This document shows, piece after piece, positions 25,639 through 34,589 of a DNA stretch of 64,000 nucleotides. Where the stretch lies: NCBI GenBank assembly GCA_002353205.1, contig DEJE01000056.1, positions 840-64,839 on the forward strand, in the 5' to 3' direction. The stretch is from Prevotella sp. UBA2756 (GTDB lineage: Bacteria; Bacteroidota; Bacteroidia; Bacteroidales; Bacteroidaceae). Positions within the stretch are counted from its first letter, which is position 1. Every line of letters begins with the position of its first letter. The translations under genes were made by a program, and so were the position numbers. Under the pieces are notes generated by a model. That model saw nothing but the letters and a program-made list of their open reading frames with translations, was not told the origin of the DNA and did no database searches.

Positions 25639-25670
25639 CAAATATACGAGTTTTTTCTAAAACCTGCAAA
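25639..25670 (-). promoter_or_regulatory. Promoter of SusCD operon 1
   Basis: Read on the minus strand: -33 TTTG (25667-25670), a 20-base spacer, then -7 TATATTTG (25639-25646). This fits the Bacteroidetes consensus TTTG-N19/21-TAnnTTTG. It sits about 70 bases before the susC start. Confidence 0.8.
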
Positions 25671-25908
25671 ATATTGCCCATAAAACTGAAATTTTAGCAA
25701 AAAAATATGCAAATATTTAACAAATCTGGCTTTTCGATTATCAAAAAACGACGAAAGAATAAATATTAAGTGTCAGAATGACATTCGTTTTTGCATGCTT
25801 TTTTCTTGCATTTCAGTCATCGGCCGAATGTCTGTTCGTCTGTCTTCTGTTGGCTGAAAAGTGTATTTATTCTGCTTCGGGAGTCGTCTCGGGATGCAAC
25901 ATCAATTG

Positions 25909-26007
25909 TCTTGCCGTGCAATTCAAATTGTTTTGCCGCGCAATTCAAATTGTTTTGCCGCGCAATTCAAATTATTTTGCAGCGCAATTTAAATTGTGTT
26001 GCTGACC
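25909..26007. repeat. Tandem array of a 22-bp unit, four copies plus a partial
   Basis: Units start at 25909, 25931, 25953 and 25975, followed by an 11-base remnant. The consensus is TTTTGCCGCGCAATTCAAAT plus TG; copies 2 and 3 are nearly identical, copies 1 and 4 diverge. It lies in the ~650-base gap between the two SusCD operons, upstream of operon 1's promoter and beyond operon 2's terminator. The remaining gap DNA shows no gene. Confidence 0.88.
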
Positions 26008-26117
26008 GACGTGAGCGTTCTTGCAAGTTATAATCGCCGTTCCGGCCGCTCAGAACGGCCGTTCGGGCAAGATTCCCGGCGGCTTTCGGCATAAGCAGAT
26101 GCTTTGCGCTGGCCGTG

Positions 26118-26158
26118 AAAAAATGAGTCCCACGTGACATCAACGTCAGGTGGGACTC
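26118..26158 (-). terminator. Rho-independent terminator of SusCD operon 2
   Basis: GAGTCCCAC and TGAC (26125-26138) pair with GTCA and GTGGGACTC (26145-26158) across one G-G mismatch. On the minus strand a U-tract follows (26118-26124). It is about 60 bases past the last gene. Confidence 0.88.
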
Positions 26159-26220
26159 TCATCTCAAATAAGAATGTTTTTACATGAGAAGGTTATTTCG
26201 TTGTGATTACACAACGATGA

Positions 26221-27993
26221 TTACTTCACACGCTCGTTGCTGCCGGTCATGATGAATGTCCTTCTGGCAGCAGCTTTCTTCGCATTGCCGTTCTTCGGCG
26301 TGAACTTGCTCTTGGCAGAAGCCTTGGCCATCAGCTTGGCTGCTGCTTCGCCCGTCAGGGTGAAGGTGTCCTGCTCGTAGGCCCATACACCGTCGTAGTC
26401 ATGGTACGTCAGGTTGAAGTAGAACACGCCTTTCTCGTAGTAGCTCGGCAGGTCGGCAGCGCCGTAGGTCTTGATGTCGGTGACATAGATCATGCCCCAT
26501 TTCTCGTCGACGAATCCCGTCTCGACGTCTTCTACCACCACAGTTCCGTCATCGTTCATGGTGAAGACGAGTCCGGTCTCGCTCTCGCACCACGGTGCGA
26601 TGCGGTAGTGGTTCTCGTCTTGGTCGCTCTGGTAGAGCGTCAGTCCTTCGGCTGTGGTGGTCTGGTCGAAGAAGATGGAGCCATCCTGTGCGTAGCTCTT
26701 GGCTCCGTAGACGTAGTCTCCGACATATACGGGCGTCCATGTCTCCTCCGTCTGGCTGCTGGGCTGGAACTTGAACATGAAGTATGTGCTTGCCACTTCA
26801 TTGTCGTCGGCGTCGTAAGCTACGACGATGAGGTAGTACTTACCTGCATCGGTGAGCTGCTGTCGGATGGTGGAAGTGCCGCGGATGACATTGCTTTCGA
26901 TGGTTCCGTCCTGTATTCCCTTATACACACTCTCGATGCTGTCGGCGCTGTTGGTGATGTACCAGCGAGCGCTGGCCACGTCTTCACCCAGTGTGATGGT
27001 GCCTTCGGCAAAGTCAACGTCGTCGGTCGAGGTGAATCGTCCGTCGTAGTTGAATTCGATCGAGTAGTCTTTCGGCTCGTATCCGGGGAAGAGGATGACG
27101 ATGGCAGCATCTTCGGCGGTGGCGTTCCAGCCGCCGATGCCGTCCATGTAGTAGAATGGTGCAAGGTGGATCTCACCGGGCAGTCCGTTCTCCTGATAAG
27201 CCACCACGCGGCTCTTGGTCCAAGTGTCGGGCGTCGGTGTGCTCTTGAAGCCCGTTGACGGGTGGTATAGCATCACGTCGGCGTCGTAGTTGGTGTTGTG
27301 ATAACCGGTGTTGGTGTCGCTGAAGAACACGGTGTTCTCCTCGGTGATGGTCTGTCCGCCCAGTTGGTCGCCGGGCTTGAGGATGGTGATGTCGATGAAC
27401 TCCGATCCGGCATAGTCCTCACCCCTTGTCTCGTTGCTGATGCCGTCGTAGGGACGCATGATTCTGAAGACGTTGGGTGTGTTCGTGTTCTGGTAGATTT
27501 CCACCGTTGTTGCCAGTCCGAAGTAGTAGAGGTCTTGCAGCTCACCTTCGCCGAGGAACTTCAGTGGCGAGGGAACGCCGGCCTGGAAGGTGTAGGTGGA
27601 GAGTCCGTAGGGCGTTGTGTAGCTCTCGTCGCCGATGGATATCGTGACGGTCTTGAAGTCGTCGTAGGTGAAGTCGGCGGGATTGTAGCCGACGGTGATG
27701 TTCTTCGAGTCTTCACCGGCCGCAAAGGCGACGGATGTGGGAATCTTAAACAATCCGCTGGGATCGCTGACATTCAGGTTGATGGTAGCGGCCTCGGTAG
27801 TGACATAGCGGTTGATCTTGATGTCGAAGGTGTTGCTGCTCTCGGAGAGACTCACCTGAGATTTGAGGTCTTTGCTGAAGAATACCTGCTGACCGGCAAC
27901 CGTGGCAGCCTCGTAGTCGTAGTCCTTGGTGCACGAAGCGAGTCCGAGCACGGCGAGCACGAGCAGTACGCTATATTTGAATGCTGTATTCAT
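26221..27993 (-). CDS. Surface lipoprotein of unknown ligand, third gene of SusCD operon 2
   Basis: 590 residues. The signal peptide ends in a lipobox (VLGLASCTKDYDY), followed by negatively charged residues as in surface-exported lipoproteins. The N-terminal ~130 residues look like a Calx-beta/Ig-type module (VSLSESSNTFDIKINRYVTT, YTFQAGVPSPLKF). The remainder is beta-rich with DGT and GYHNT-like turns and no clear enzyme motif. The end is basic (KFTPKNGNAKKAAARRTFIM). By position after susC-susD it is a SusE/SusF-like binding protein in role, though homology is not claimed. It closes the operon before a strong terminator. Confidence 0.78.
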   Translation of the reverse strand: MNTAFKYSVLLVLAVLGLASCTKDYDYEAATVAGQQVFFSKDLKSQVSLSESSNTFDIKINRYVTTEAATINLNVSDPSGLFKIPTSVAFAAGEDSKNITVGYNPADFTYDDFKTVTISIGDESYTTPYGLSTYTFQAGVPSPLKFLGEGELQDLYYFGLATTVEIYQNTNTPNVFRIMRPYDGISNETRGEDYAGSEFIDITILKPGDQLGGQTITEENTVFFSDTNTGYHNTNYDADVMLYHPSTGFKSTPTPDTWTKSRVVAYQENGLPGEIHLAPFYYMDGIGGWNATAEDAAIVILFPGYEPKDYSIEFNYDGRFTSTDDVDFAEGTITLGEDVASARWYITNSADSIESVYKGIQDGTIESNVIRGTSTIRQQLTDAGKYYLIVVAYDADDNEVASTYFMFKFQPSSQTEETWTPVYVGDYVYGAKSYAQDGSIFFDQTTTAEGLTLYQSDQDENHYRIAPWCESETGLVFTMNDDGTVVVEDVETGFVDEKWGMIYVTDIKTYGAADLPSYYEKGVFYFNLTYHDYDGVWAYEQDTFTLTGEAAAKLMAKASAKSKFTPKNGNAKKAAARRTFIMTGSNERVK

Positions 27994-28047
27994 AATTTCC
28001 TTTAATGATGTGTTCTTGATTATCTCTGTTGTTCTCTTGGCCCACGG

Positions 28048-29640
28048 TTACTCTTTCCACGGTGTGTAGCAGTCGGTGGGGTCGGGATTGTTGAAGTGGT
28101 TCACGGCCGAGTTGTTGTTCTCCTCGGTCTGCACGATCACAAGGTTCATCCACGCCGGGCGGCGGGTGGTGTTCAGACGGGCGGTGTCGTAGAAGTTGGT
28201 GCCTGCGTATCCGCGTGTGACGGGCATGTCGAGGCGCTTGATGTCGAAGAAGGTCAGGCCTTCACCCCACAGTTCCACACGCTTCTGGAACACGATTTCT
28301 TCCACGATGTCGGTTCCGCTGAAGGCGTACTTGCTGTCGCGGTAGGTCTTCATGAAGCTTTCCAGCAGGGCTTGTCCGCGCGCTGCATCCTGATGGGCGG
28401 CAGCCTCGGCCTCGATGAAGTACATCTCCTCGACGCGCATCAGCGGGAACTGGGTGGCCGATCCCACCTGGTACTCTTCAACGTTACCCTGTGCGGGGCG
28501 GAACTTCAGCGATGCATACTCGGGCAGCGAGGCTCCGAAGGCTTCGTCGAGATAGCTTTCCTGGCCTGCCAGGGCACCGCCCTCGGGAGCCTTCCACAAG
28601 AGTTTGCGGAAGTCGGTGTCGCTGATGCGTGCGTACATGCTGGCATCGATCATGCTCATCGGGCCGGCAGCGGCATAGCCATACTGTGCTTCGTTCGACA
28701 TCCATGCCGTCCAGTTCGCGATACCTGTCTGCACCTGGGAATCCTCGCTGGTGAGTTCGGAGGCGAGCATCCATTTGATATCGGTGTTGAAGCCCGTTGC
28801 CTTGTCGAGGCAGTCGGCCTTGGTCATCACGCTGCCGCTGGTGGCATTGATGGCCAGACGGGCGTATTTCTCGGCGTTGGCATAGTCGGCGAGCCACATG
28901 TAGTAGCGCGCTTTCAGTCCGTAGACGACATCGAGGTGAGGCATCACCTTGCTGCTGATGGTGAGCTTGCTGATGTTCTTCTCGGCATTGTCGAGGTCGC
29001 TCAGGATGAATTCGGCCATCTGCTGGCGGGTGGCACGCGGGTTGTTGCGCACCTGTTCCTCGGTGGTCTCGTTGGTGACGATGGGAACGGTGAGGCCGCT
29101 GACGTCGTTCTTGTCCTCATTGGTGCTCGTCGTGCCGTCGGTGGGCAGGTATTCGAACATCTGGGCCAAGTCGAGATAGGCCAGTGCGCGGTAGGCATAG
29201 CCGGCGGCCTTCATGCCCAGCTGGGCGTCGGTGGCCGTTTCCTCGTTCACGGCGTTGATCACGCCGTTGGTGGTCTGAATGAGTTTGTAGGAGTAGTTCC
29301 AGATATACTGCCCGATGGCGTAGGTCTTACCCTGGTTCTTGTTGGTCTCCCACGAGCTGAAATGGTCGTAGCTGCTGTAGACGATCGGCATGTCGCCGGT
29401 CATCACGTCGCGGATGTGCATGATGGCTCCGTAGCCCCAGCGATAGTGTCCGTTGTCGGCGTCCTCAGCGTTGATCTGCGCAGGGATACCAAAGAGCAGG
29501 GCTTCTGTTGCCTTCGAGCTTGATGTCGTTTCCTCTTCCGTTGCCACGCGGGTGTCGAATCCGTCTTCAATGCAGCTGTAGTTGGCCAAGGCCAGCGAGA
29601 AAACGCCAAGCGTCAGGAATGACTTGAAATATCTTTTCAT
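28048..29640 (-). CDS. SusD/RagB-family surface nutrient-binding lipoprotein 2
   Basis: 530 residues. The signal peptide FLTLGVFSLALANYSC ends in a lipobox Cys followed by IEDGF. SusD-type features are the helical region with AYRALAYLDLAQMFEYLPTD, and a C-terminal half with RVEEMYFIEAEAAAHQDAAR and VELWGEGLTFFDIKRL, a block common to the family. It would capture a nutrient and deliver it to the SusC channel encoded 44 bases upstream. The substrate is unknown; no polysaccharide-degrading enzyme lies in this operon. Confidence 0.95.
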   Translation of the reverse strand: MKRYFKSFLTLGVFSLALANYSCIEDGFDTRVATEEETTSSSKATEALLFGIPAQINAEDADNGHYRWGYGAIMHIRDVMTGDMPIVYSSYDHFSSWETNKNQGKTYAIGQYIWNYSYKLIQTTNGVINAVNEETATDAQLGMKAAGYAYRALAYLDLAQMFEYLPTDGTTSTNEDKNDVSGLTVPIVTNETTEEQVRNNPRATRQQMAEFILSDLDNAEKNISKLTISSKVMPHLDVVYGLKARYYMWLADYANAEKYARLAINATSGSVMTKADCLDKATGFNTDIKWMLASELTSEDSQVQTGIANWTAWMSNEAQYGYAAAGPMSMIDASMYARISDTDFRKLLWKAPEGGALAGQESYLDEAFGASLPEYASLKFRPAQGNVEEYQVGSATQFPLMRVEEMYFIEAEAAAHQDAARGQALLESFMKTYRDSKYAFSGTDIVEEIVFQKRVELWGEGLTFFDIKRLDMPVTRGYAGTNFYDTARLNTTRRPAWMNLVIVQTEENNNSAVNHFNNPDPTDCYTPWKE

Positions 29641-29684
29641 GTTTTATTTCCTTTCTTTTACTTGATACTTGTGAACGTAGTGAA

Positions 29685-32600
29685 TTAGAACGTAAGCGTG
29701 ACACCGCCGGAAATGGTGCGGATGGGTGAATAGTAGGCTGATGTCATCTCGCCGGTGAAGCTGCGCGAGGGGTCAAGACCCTGACGCTTCGACCATACCC
29801 ACACGTTGTCGGCCACGCCGTAGATGCGCATCTTGCTGATGCCGATCTTCGATGTCCACTTCATGGGCAGCGTGTAGCCGATGGTGATGTTCTGCAGCTT
29901 CAGGTAGGAACCGCTGACGAGCCAGCGGTCTGACGTGCTGTTGGCATAGCTGTCGGCGAACTGCAGTCGTGGGATGTCGGTGTTGGGGTTCTCGGGAGTC
30001 CACGATTTCTCCAGGTCGACGTGCATGGCGTGACCGCGCTGGTTGCCCATGCTGCTCTGGTAATCGGAGTCGTAGACCTTGCCGCCGAGCTGGTACTGGA
30101 AGTCCATCGAGAAGTCGAAGCCTTTCCAGCTGAGCGATGTTCCGAAGCCGCCGTAGACGTCGGGCAGCGGAGAGCCGCAGAGGTGGCGCGTGGCTTCACT
30201 GGCCTTCTCGATCTTCTCCTGGCTTTCCACGATGGGCTGGCCGTTGGCATCGAGCTCATATCCGGTGCCGTCGGCGTTCTTCTTGTACACGTCGTTCCAG
30301 TAGAGAGCCTTACCCGTCTCGGGATCTACGCCGGCATAGCGGGGCATGTACCATGTGTACATCGACTCGCCTTCGCCGTAGAAGAAGTTGCCGCTCGAGT
30401 ATCCGGGCACGCCGTCGATCCAGTATGTCTTGCGCTCATCGGGCAGATAGCTGATCTTATTCTTGTATGCCGTCATGTTCAGGCGTGCCGACCATGTGAG
30501 TTCCTTCGTGCGGATGATGTCGCCGTTGAGCTCCACCTCCACACCTTTGTTCACCATGTCGCCGATGTTGGCGTAGTAGCCGGTGTAACCGAACGAGGCG
30601 GGCAGGGGGAACCATGCCAGCATGTCCTTCGTCTTACGGTTGAAGTACTCCACGGTACCGCTCAGGCGTCCGCGGAAGAAGCTGAAGTCGACACCGATGT
30701 TGAAGTTACCCTGCTTCTCCCACGAAATCTCTTCGTTACCTTTCGCGTCGGGGATCAGCGAGACGGCGCCCGTTGCGCTCTGTATGCTGTAGTAGTTGGT
30801 GTAGCGGTAGGTACCGATGTTGTCGTTACCCTGCTCACCGTAGGAAGCCTTCAGCTTCAGTTCGTCCACCCACTCGGCGTTGAACCACTTCTCCTTGTTG
30901 ATGAGCCATGCGGCCGATGCCGACCAGAATGTTCCCCAGCGGTGGTCCTTGTGGAAGCGTGAAGAAGCGTCGCGACGGAACGAAACGCTGGCGAAGTAGG
31001 TCTCATCGTAGTTGTACTGGAAGCGTCCCAGATAGCCTTCCGTGTTGTAGTCGGTGACATACGAGTTGGAAGCACCGTCTTTCACGGCACCGCTCAGTTC
31101 CACGTTGTCGGGGCTGAACTGGTTGGTCTTGTAGCCATAGAGGTAGTAGTAGCGCGAGCGGTAAGCCTCGTGGGCGAGCATGGCCTGCAGGTCGTGCTTG
31201 CCGAAGAGGTGGTGCCAGTCGAGCTGCTGGAGGAAGTTGTAGCTCCAGCGGCGTGTGTGGTACTTGTAAACCATACCGTTCGACGAGGCATACGAACCGT
31301 AGAAGGCGTTCGTGGTGTTCGTCTCGCGCGTCTCGTTCACGTTGGCAGAGTTCTGCGTGGTGAACTTGAAGTCTTTCAGGAAGGTGAGCTCGGCTGTTCC
31401 CACGGCGCTGAAGAAGTTGCCTTCGTAGCTGTTGTCGTCGAGCTGGTTGGCCGAAAGCGGGTTGGCCTGTGCCATGAACGGACGCTGCTGGCCGTTGATC
31501 TTGCCGTCACCGTAGTCGTAGAGGGCGATGCCGGTGTTCACATCCTGGATCACGTTGCCGTTGGCATCGCGGATGTAGGCGGGATAGATGGGGGCCACAC
31601 GCGTCACGGCGAAGAGGTTGCCCGAGCTAACGTCGCTGCCGTCCTCGTTCAGGCGGTTGGCCTTGTAGTGTGCATACGACATGTTGCCGAGCACCTTCAG
31701 CCAGGGCTTAATCTGGTAGTCGGCCTTCAGACGGCCGGTGATGCGCTCGTAGTCGGAGTTCAGGGTGATACCCTCGTTGTTCAGATAGTTGAACGAAGCG
31801 TAGAACGAGCTCTTGTCGTTGCTGCCGTTGGCCGACACGCTGTACTCCTGACGGAGGGCATTGCGGTAGGCAAGGTCTTCCCAGTCGTCGGGAGTCAGAT
31901 AGTAGTCGGTGCCGCGGTAGTTGAACGAACGGCCGAGTGTGGCATTGGGGTTCAGCTTGCCGTTGGCGCCGATGAGGTACTGGCCGTCGGGCACGGTGTA
32001 GACATTGTAGCCCAGACCGTACGAGTTGTTGCCCGTCAGGTTGTTGTTGGCGAACTGCATGGCCTGCAGGTCGCTGTAGTTCCATGTGTTCTTGGCGTAG
32101 TTGTTCAGAGCCTGATACCACATTTCGTAGTAGCGTGCCGGGCTGTCGATGTACTCATAGGTGGGAACGGCCCTTGAGTTGCTGCCCCATTTGGCGTCGA
32201 CCGTGATCGAGCTGGTGCCGCCGCGGCCTTTCTTCGTCGTGATGAGGATGACACCGTTGGCACCGCGGGCACCGTAGAGGGCTGCGGCTGCGGCGTCTTT
32301 CAGCACCGTCATCGACTCGATATCCTGCGTGTTCAGGTTGTTCAGGTCACCGTCGTAGGGTGCGCCGTCGAGGACGACGAGGGGCGAGTTGCTGGCGTTG
32401 ATCGAGCTGATACCACGGATGCGGATCGAGAAATTGTCGTCGGTCTGGCCGGGCTGGCCCGTCGGGTTGTTGATCTGCACACCCGATACCTTACCGGTGA
32501 TGGCCTCCACGGCGTTCGACACCTGCACTTTTCCGATCTCCTCGGAGTTGACCTGCGAGGCCGATCCGGTGAACGACGACTTCTTCGCCGTTCCGTATGC

Positions 32601-32918
32601 CACGACAATCACCTCGTCGAGCGAACCGATATCGCTGCGGAGCTCGATGCGCATGTTCCTGCGGGCACTCACCTCGATGGGCTCCATGCCTACATAACTG
32701 ATGCGGAGGATGTTGCTTCCCTGCGGAAGGGTCAGCGAGAACTTACCGTCGGCATCGGTAACGGTGCCGACATTCGTACCGGGAACCTGCACGGTGGCAC
32801 CGATGACAGGCAGACCGTCATCCTGCGATACTACCGTACCGCTTACCTGCGTCTGAGCAAATGCCCCTCCCAAACACAGGAAAAGGCATGCCAAAAGCAT
32901 TGTCAATCTTACTTTCAT
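29685..32918 (-). CDS. SusC/RagA-family TonB-dependent outer-membrane transporter 2
   Basis: 1077 residues. Signal peptide (MLLACLFLCLGGAFAQ), carboxypeptidase-regulatory-like domain (QVSGTVVSQDDGLPVIGATV), LDEVIVVAYGTAKKSSFTGS as TonB box and linker, and a plug with GARGANGVILITTKKG. The barrel follows, with the terminal strand RTISGGVTLTF ending in Phe as is usual for BAM recognition. It is only moderately similar to the first SusC by eye, so the two systems probably take different substrates. It heads a three-gene operon. Confidence 0.96.
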   Translation of the reverse strand: MKVRLTMLLACLFLCLGGAFAQTQVSGTVVSQDDGLPVIGATVQVPGTNVGTVTDADGKFSLTLPQGSNILRISYVGMEPIEVSARRNMRIELRSDIGSLDEVIVVAYGTAKKSSFTGSASQVNSEEIGKVQVSNAVEAITGKVSGVQINNPTGQPGQTDDNFSIRIRGISSINASNSPLVVLDGAPYDGDLNNLNTQDIESMTVLKDAAAAALYGARGANGVILITTKKGRGGTSSITVDAKWGSNSRAVPTYEYIDSPARYYEMWYQALNNYAKNTWNYSDLQAMQFANNNLTGNNSYGLGYNVYTVPDGQYLIGANGKLNPNATLGRSFNYRGTDYYLTPDDWEDLAYRNALRQEYSVSANGSNDKSSFYASFNYLNNEGITLNSDYERITGRLKADYQIKPWLKVLGNMSYAHYKANRLNEDGSDVSSGNLFAVTRVAPIYPAYIRDANGNVIQDVNTGIALYDYGDGKINGQQRPFMAQANPLSANQLDDNSYEGNFFSAVGTAELTFLKDFKFTTQNSANVNETRETNTTNAFYGSYASSNGMVYKYHTRRWSYNFLQQLDWHHLFGKHDLQAMLAHEAYRSRYYYLYGYKTNQFSPDNVELSGAVKDGASNSYVTDYNTEGYLGRFQYNYDETYFASVSFRRDASSRFHKDHRWGTFWSASAAWLINKEKWFNAEWVDELKLKASYGEQGNDNIGTYRYTNYYSIQSATGAVSLIPDAKGNEEISWEKQGNFNIGVDFSFFRGRLSGTVEYFNRKTKDMLAWFPLPASFGYTGYYANIGDMVNKGVEVELNGDIIRTKELTWSARLNMTAYKNKISYLPDERKTYWIDGVPGYSSGNFFYGEGESMYTWYMPRYAGVDPETGKALYWNDVYKKNADGTGYELDANGQPIVESQEKIEKASEATRHLCGSPLPDVYGGFGTSLSWKGFDFSMDFQYQLGGKVYDSDYQSSMGNQRGHAMHVDLEKSWTPENPNTDIPRLQFADSYANSTSDRWLVSGSYLKLQNITIGYTLPMKWTSKIGISKMRIYGVADNVWVWSKRQGLDPSRSFTGEMTSAYYSPIRTISGGVTLTF

Positions 32919-33025
32919 AAATACTCTCTCGTTAGTTATTATATAAATTCTAATGATGTATGTACTGGCATCGTTTCCGCACAGTCGTTGTTATCCTTCG
33001 CTCGATAGGCGGTTATAATGTTTTG

Positions 33026-33055
33026 CAAAATTAAGTAAAATTTCATCAACACAAA
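33026..33055 (-). promoter_or_regulatory. Promoter of SusCD operon 2
   Basis: On the minus strand: TTTG (33052-33055), an 18-base spacer, then TAATTTTG (33026-33033). This is close to the Bacteroidetes consensus; the spacer is one base short of the usual range. The leader to susC is about 100 bases. Confidence 0.7.
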
Positions 33056-33300
33056 ACTTTTGATGTAAAAAAATGCGATTTTACCCCGTTTTTTAACAAA
33101 TTTGCTCTCAAAAGGGAGAAAAACGTGTCTTTTTGTTGCAAAAATAAAGATTATGGAATCATTTCTATATCATTCTTAGACATCTGCTTGACGAAGGTAA
33201 AACGAATGGCGATTTTCAGCAAGACGAGCTGACTAACCTGCGACTTGCCGCTTCGTTTTTCTCCTCAACGTTAATCATTTTAAAGAAGGAGCCCATTTGT
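33056..33300. other. AT-rich gap between divergent susC-2 and guaA
   Basis: About 245 bases with no reading frame worth reporting. It separates two divergent promoters. No operator-like dyad stands out. It contains no glutamine-amidotransferase frame that could complement the guaA gene. Confidence 0.5.
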
Positions 33301-33331
33301 TTTGTTGTTTGCTTTTTTTTTGTTACTTTTG
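33301..33331 (+). promoter_or_regulatory. guaA promoter
   Basis: TTTG (33301-33304), a 19-base spacer and TACTTTTG (33324-33331), an exact match to the Bacteroidetes promoter. Leader about 80 bases. Confidence 0.85.
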
Positions 33332-33415
33332 CCAACAGATTATCATTAACAGAAAGTTTGAAATTTCGTACCCCCGAACATCAAGATTGTATAATATTAA
33401 AGACAAAAGGAAACT

Positions 33416-34399
33416 ATGAGTACAGGAAACATCAGGCCGGAGTCGATGGAAAGGATCACCACTCCCGCTTTGGCACAGAAATTCATTGAAGAACAGATTC
33501 AGGAGCTCAGGGCACAGATCGGCGACAAAAAGGTGCTGCTCGCCCTCTCGGGAGGCGTCGACTCGTCGGTGGTGGCAGCTCTGCTCATCAAGGCCGTCGG
33601 TCGGCAGCTGGTCTCAGTACATGTCAACCACGGTCTGTTGCGCAAGGGCGAGCCCGAGCAGGTGGTGCGTGTGTTCCGCGACGAGCTGAACGCCAACCTG
33701 GTTTATGTCGATGCCACCGACCGCTTCCTCGATAAGCTCGCCGGTGTGGCCGATCCCGAGCAGAAGCGCAAGATCATCGGCGCCGAGTTCATCCGCGTCT
33801 TTGAGGAGGAAGCGCGCAAGCTCGAGGGCATCAGTTTCCTGGCTCAGGGCACTATCTACCCCGACATCGTGGAATCGGGACCCGTAAAGTCGCACCACAA
33901 CGTGGGCGGACTGCCTGAAGACATGCAGTTTGAGCTCGTGGAGCCCATCAAGCTGCTCTTCAAGGACGAGGTGCGCGTAGTGGGCAAGGAGCTCGGACTG
34001 CCCGACAACATGGTGTTCCGCCAGCCCTTCCCCGGTCCCGGACTGGGCGTGCGCTGCACGGGTGCCATCACGCGCGACCGCTTGGAAGCTCTCCGCGAGA
34101 GCGACGCCATCCTGCGCGAAGAGTTTGCCAAGAACGGACTTGAAGGCAAGGTGTGGCAGTATTTCACCGTGGTGCCCGACTATAAGTCGACGGGCGTGAA
34201 GGATAACAAGCGCTCGTGGGACTGGCCCGTCATCATTCGTGCCGTGAACACCCGCGATGCCATGACGGCCACCATCGAGGAGATTCCCTATCCGCTCCTC
34301 CACCACATCACGAAGCGCATCGTCAGCGAGGTGCCAGGCGTGAATCGCGTGCTCTACGACCTCACACCGAAACCCACGGGAACCATCGAGTGGGAGTGA
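33416..34399 (+). CDS. guaA: GMP synthase, ATP-pyrophosphatase/dimerisation part only
   Basis: 327 residues. GMP synthase amidates XMP to GMP with ATP. The sequence begins near the ATP-pyrophosphatase domain (PP-loop LLALSGGVDSSVVAALL at about 42-58), continues with YPDIVESG, and has the dimerisation-domain block FRQPFPGPGLGVRCTGAI and the typical end YDLTPKPTGTIEWE. Canonical bacterial GuaA has about 510-525 residues with an N-terminal class-I glutamine amidotransferase; that half is absent and no frame for it lies upstream. Either a separate glutaminase subunit is encoded elsewhere, as in archaea, or ammonia is used directly (inference). It is monocistronic, with a consensus promoter and a strong terminator. 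Confidence 0.93.
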   Translation: MSTGNIRPESMERITTPALAQKFIEEQIQELRAQIGDKKVLLALSGGVDSSVVAALLIKAVGRQLVSVHVNHGLLRKGEPEQVVRVFRDELNANLVYVDATDRFLDKLAGVADPEQKRKIIGAEFIRVFEEEARKLEGISFLAQGTIYPDIVESGPVKSHHNVGGLPEDMQFELVEPIKLLFKDEVRVVGKELGLPDNMVFRQPFPGPGLGVRCTGAITRDRLEALRESDAILREEFAKNGLEGKVWQYFTVVPDYKSTGVKDNKRSWDWPVIIRAVNTRDAMTATIEEIPYPLLHHITKRIVSEVPGVNRVLYDLTPKPTGTIEWE

Positions 34400-34445
34400 T
34401 AGGCCATTCCGTGCCCGCAAGGTTTTCGGAAAGACACAACATTTT

Positions 34446-34478
34446 CCGCGAAACGCACCGTCGTTTCGCGGTTTTTTT
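34446..34478 (+). terminator. Rho-independent terminator of guaA
   Basis: CCGCGAAACG (34446-34455) pairs perfectly with CGTTTCGCGG (34462-34471), followed by seven T. Confidence 0.95.
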
Positions 34479-34479
34479 G

Positions 34480-34487
34480 TATATTTG
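34480..34487 (+). promoter_or_regulatory. -7 promoter box TATATTTG of the beta-galactosidase gene
   Basis: TATATTTG fits TAnnTTTG and abuts the guaA terminator's T-tract. The leader to ATG 34590 would be about 95 bases. A -33 element would have to lie inside the terminator stem, where none is clear. Confidence 0.55.
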
Positions 34488-34589
34488 CAGCCGAAAGATA
34501 TCTCGTACCCAGCCGTACATCGTACCTTCGCACTTCCGGGATTATCCCGAGTTACTCGATCATCAAGACGAAAATCAAATCAAACTGCA

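Noticed and set aside
25909..26007. CRISPR array
   Set aside because: Units are contiguous 22-bp direct repeats with no unique spacers and no cas genes nearby.
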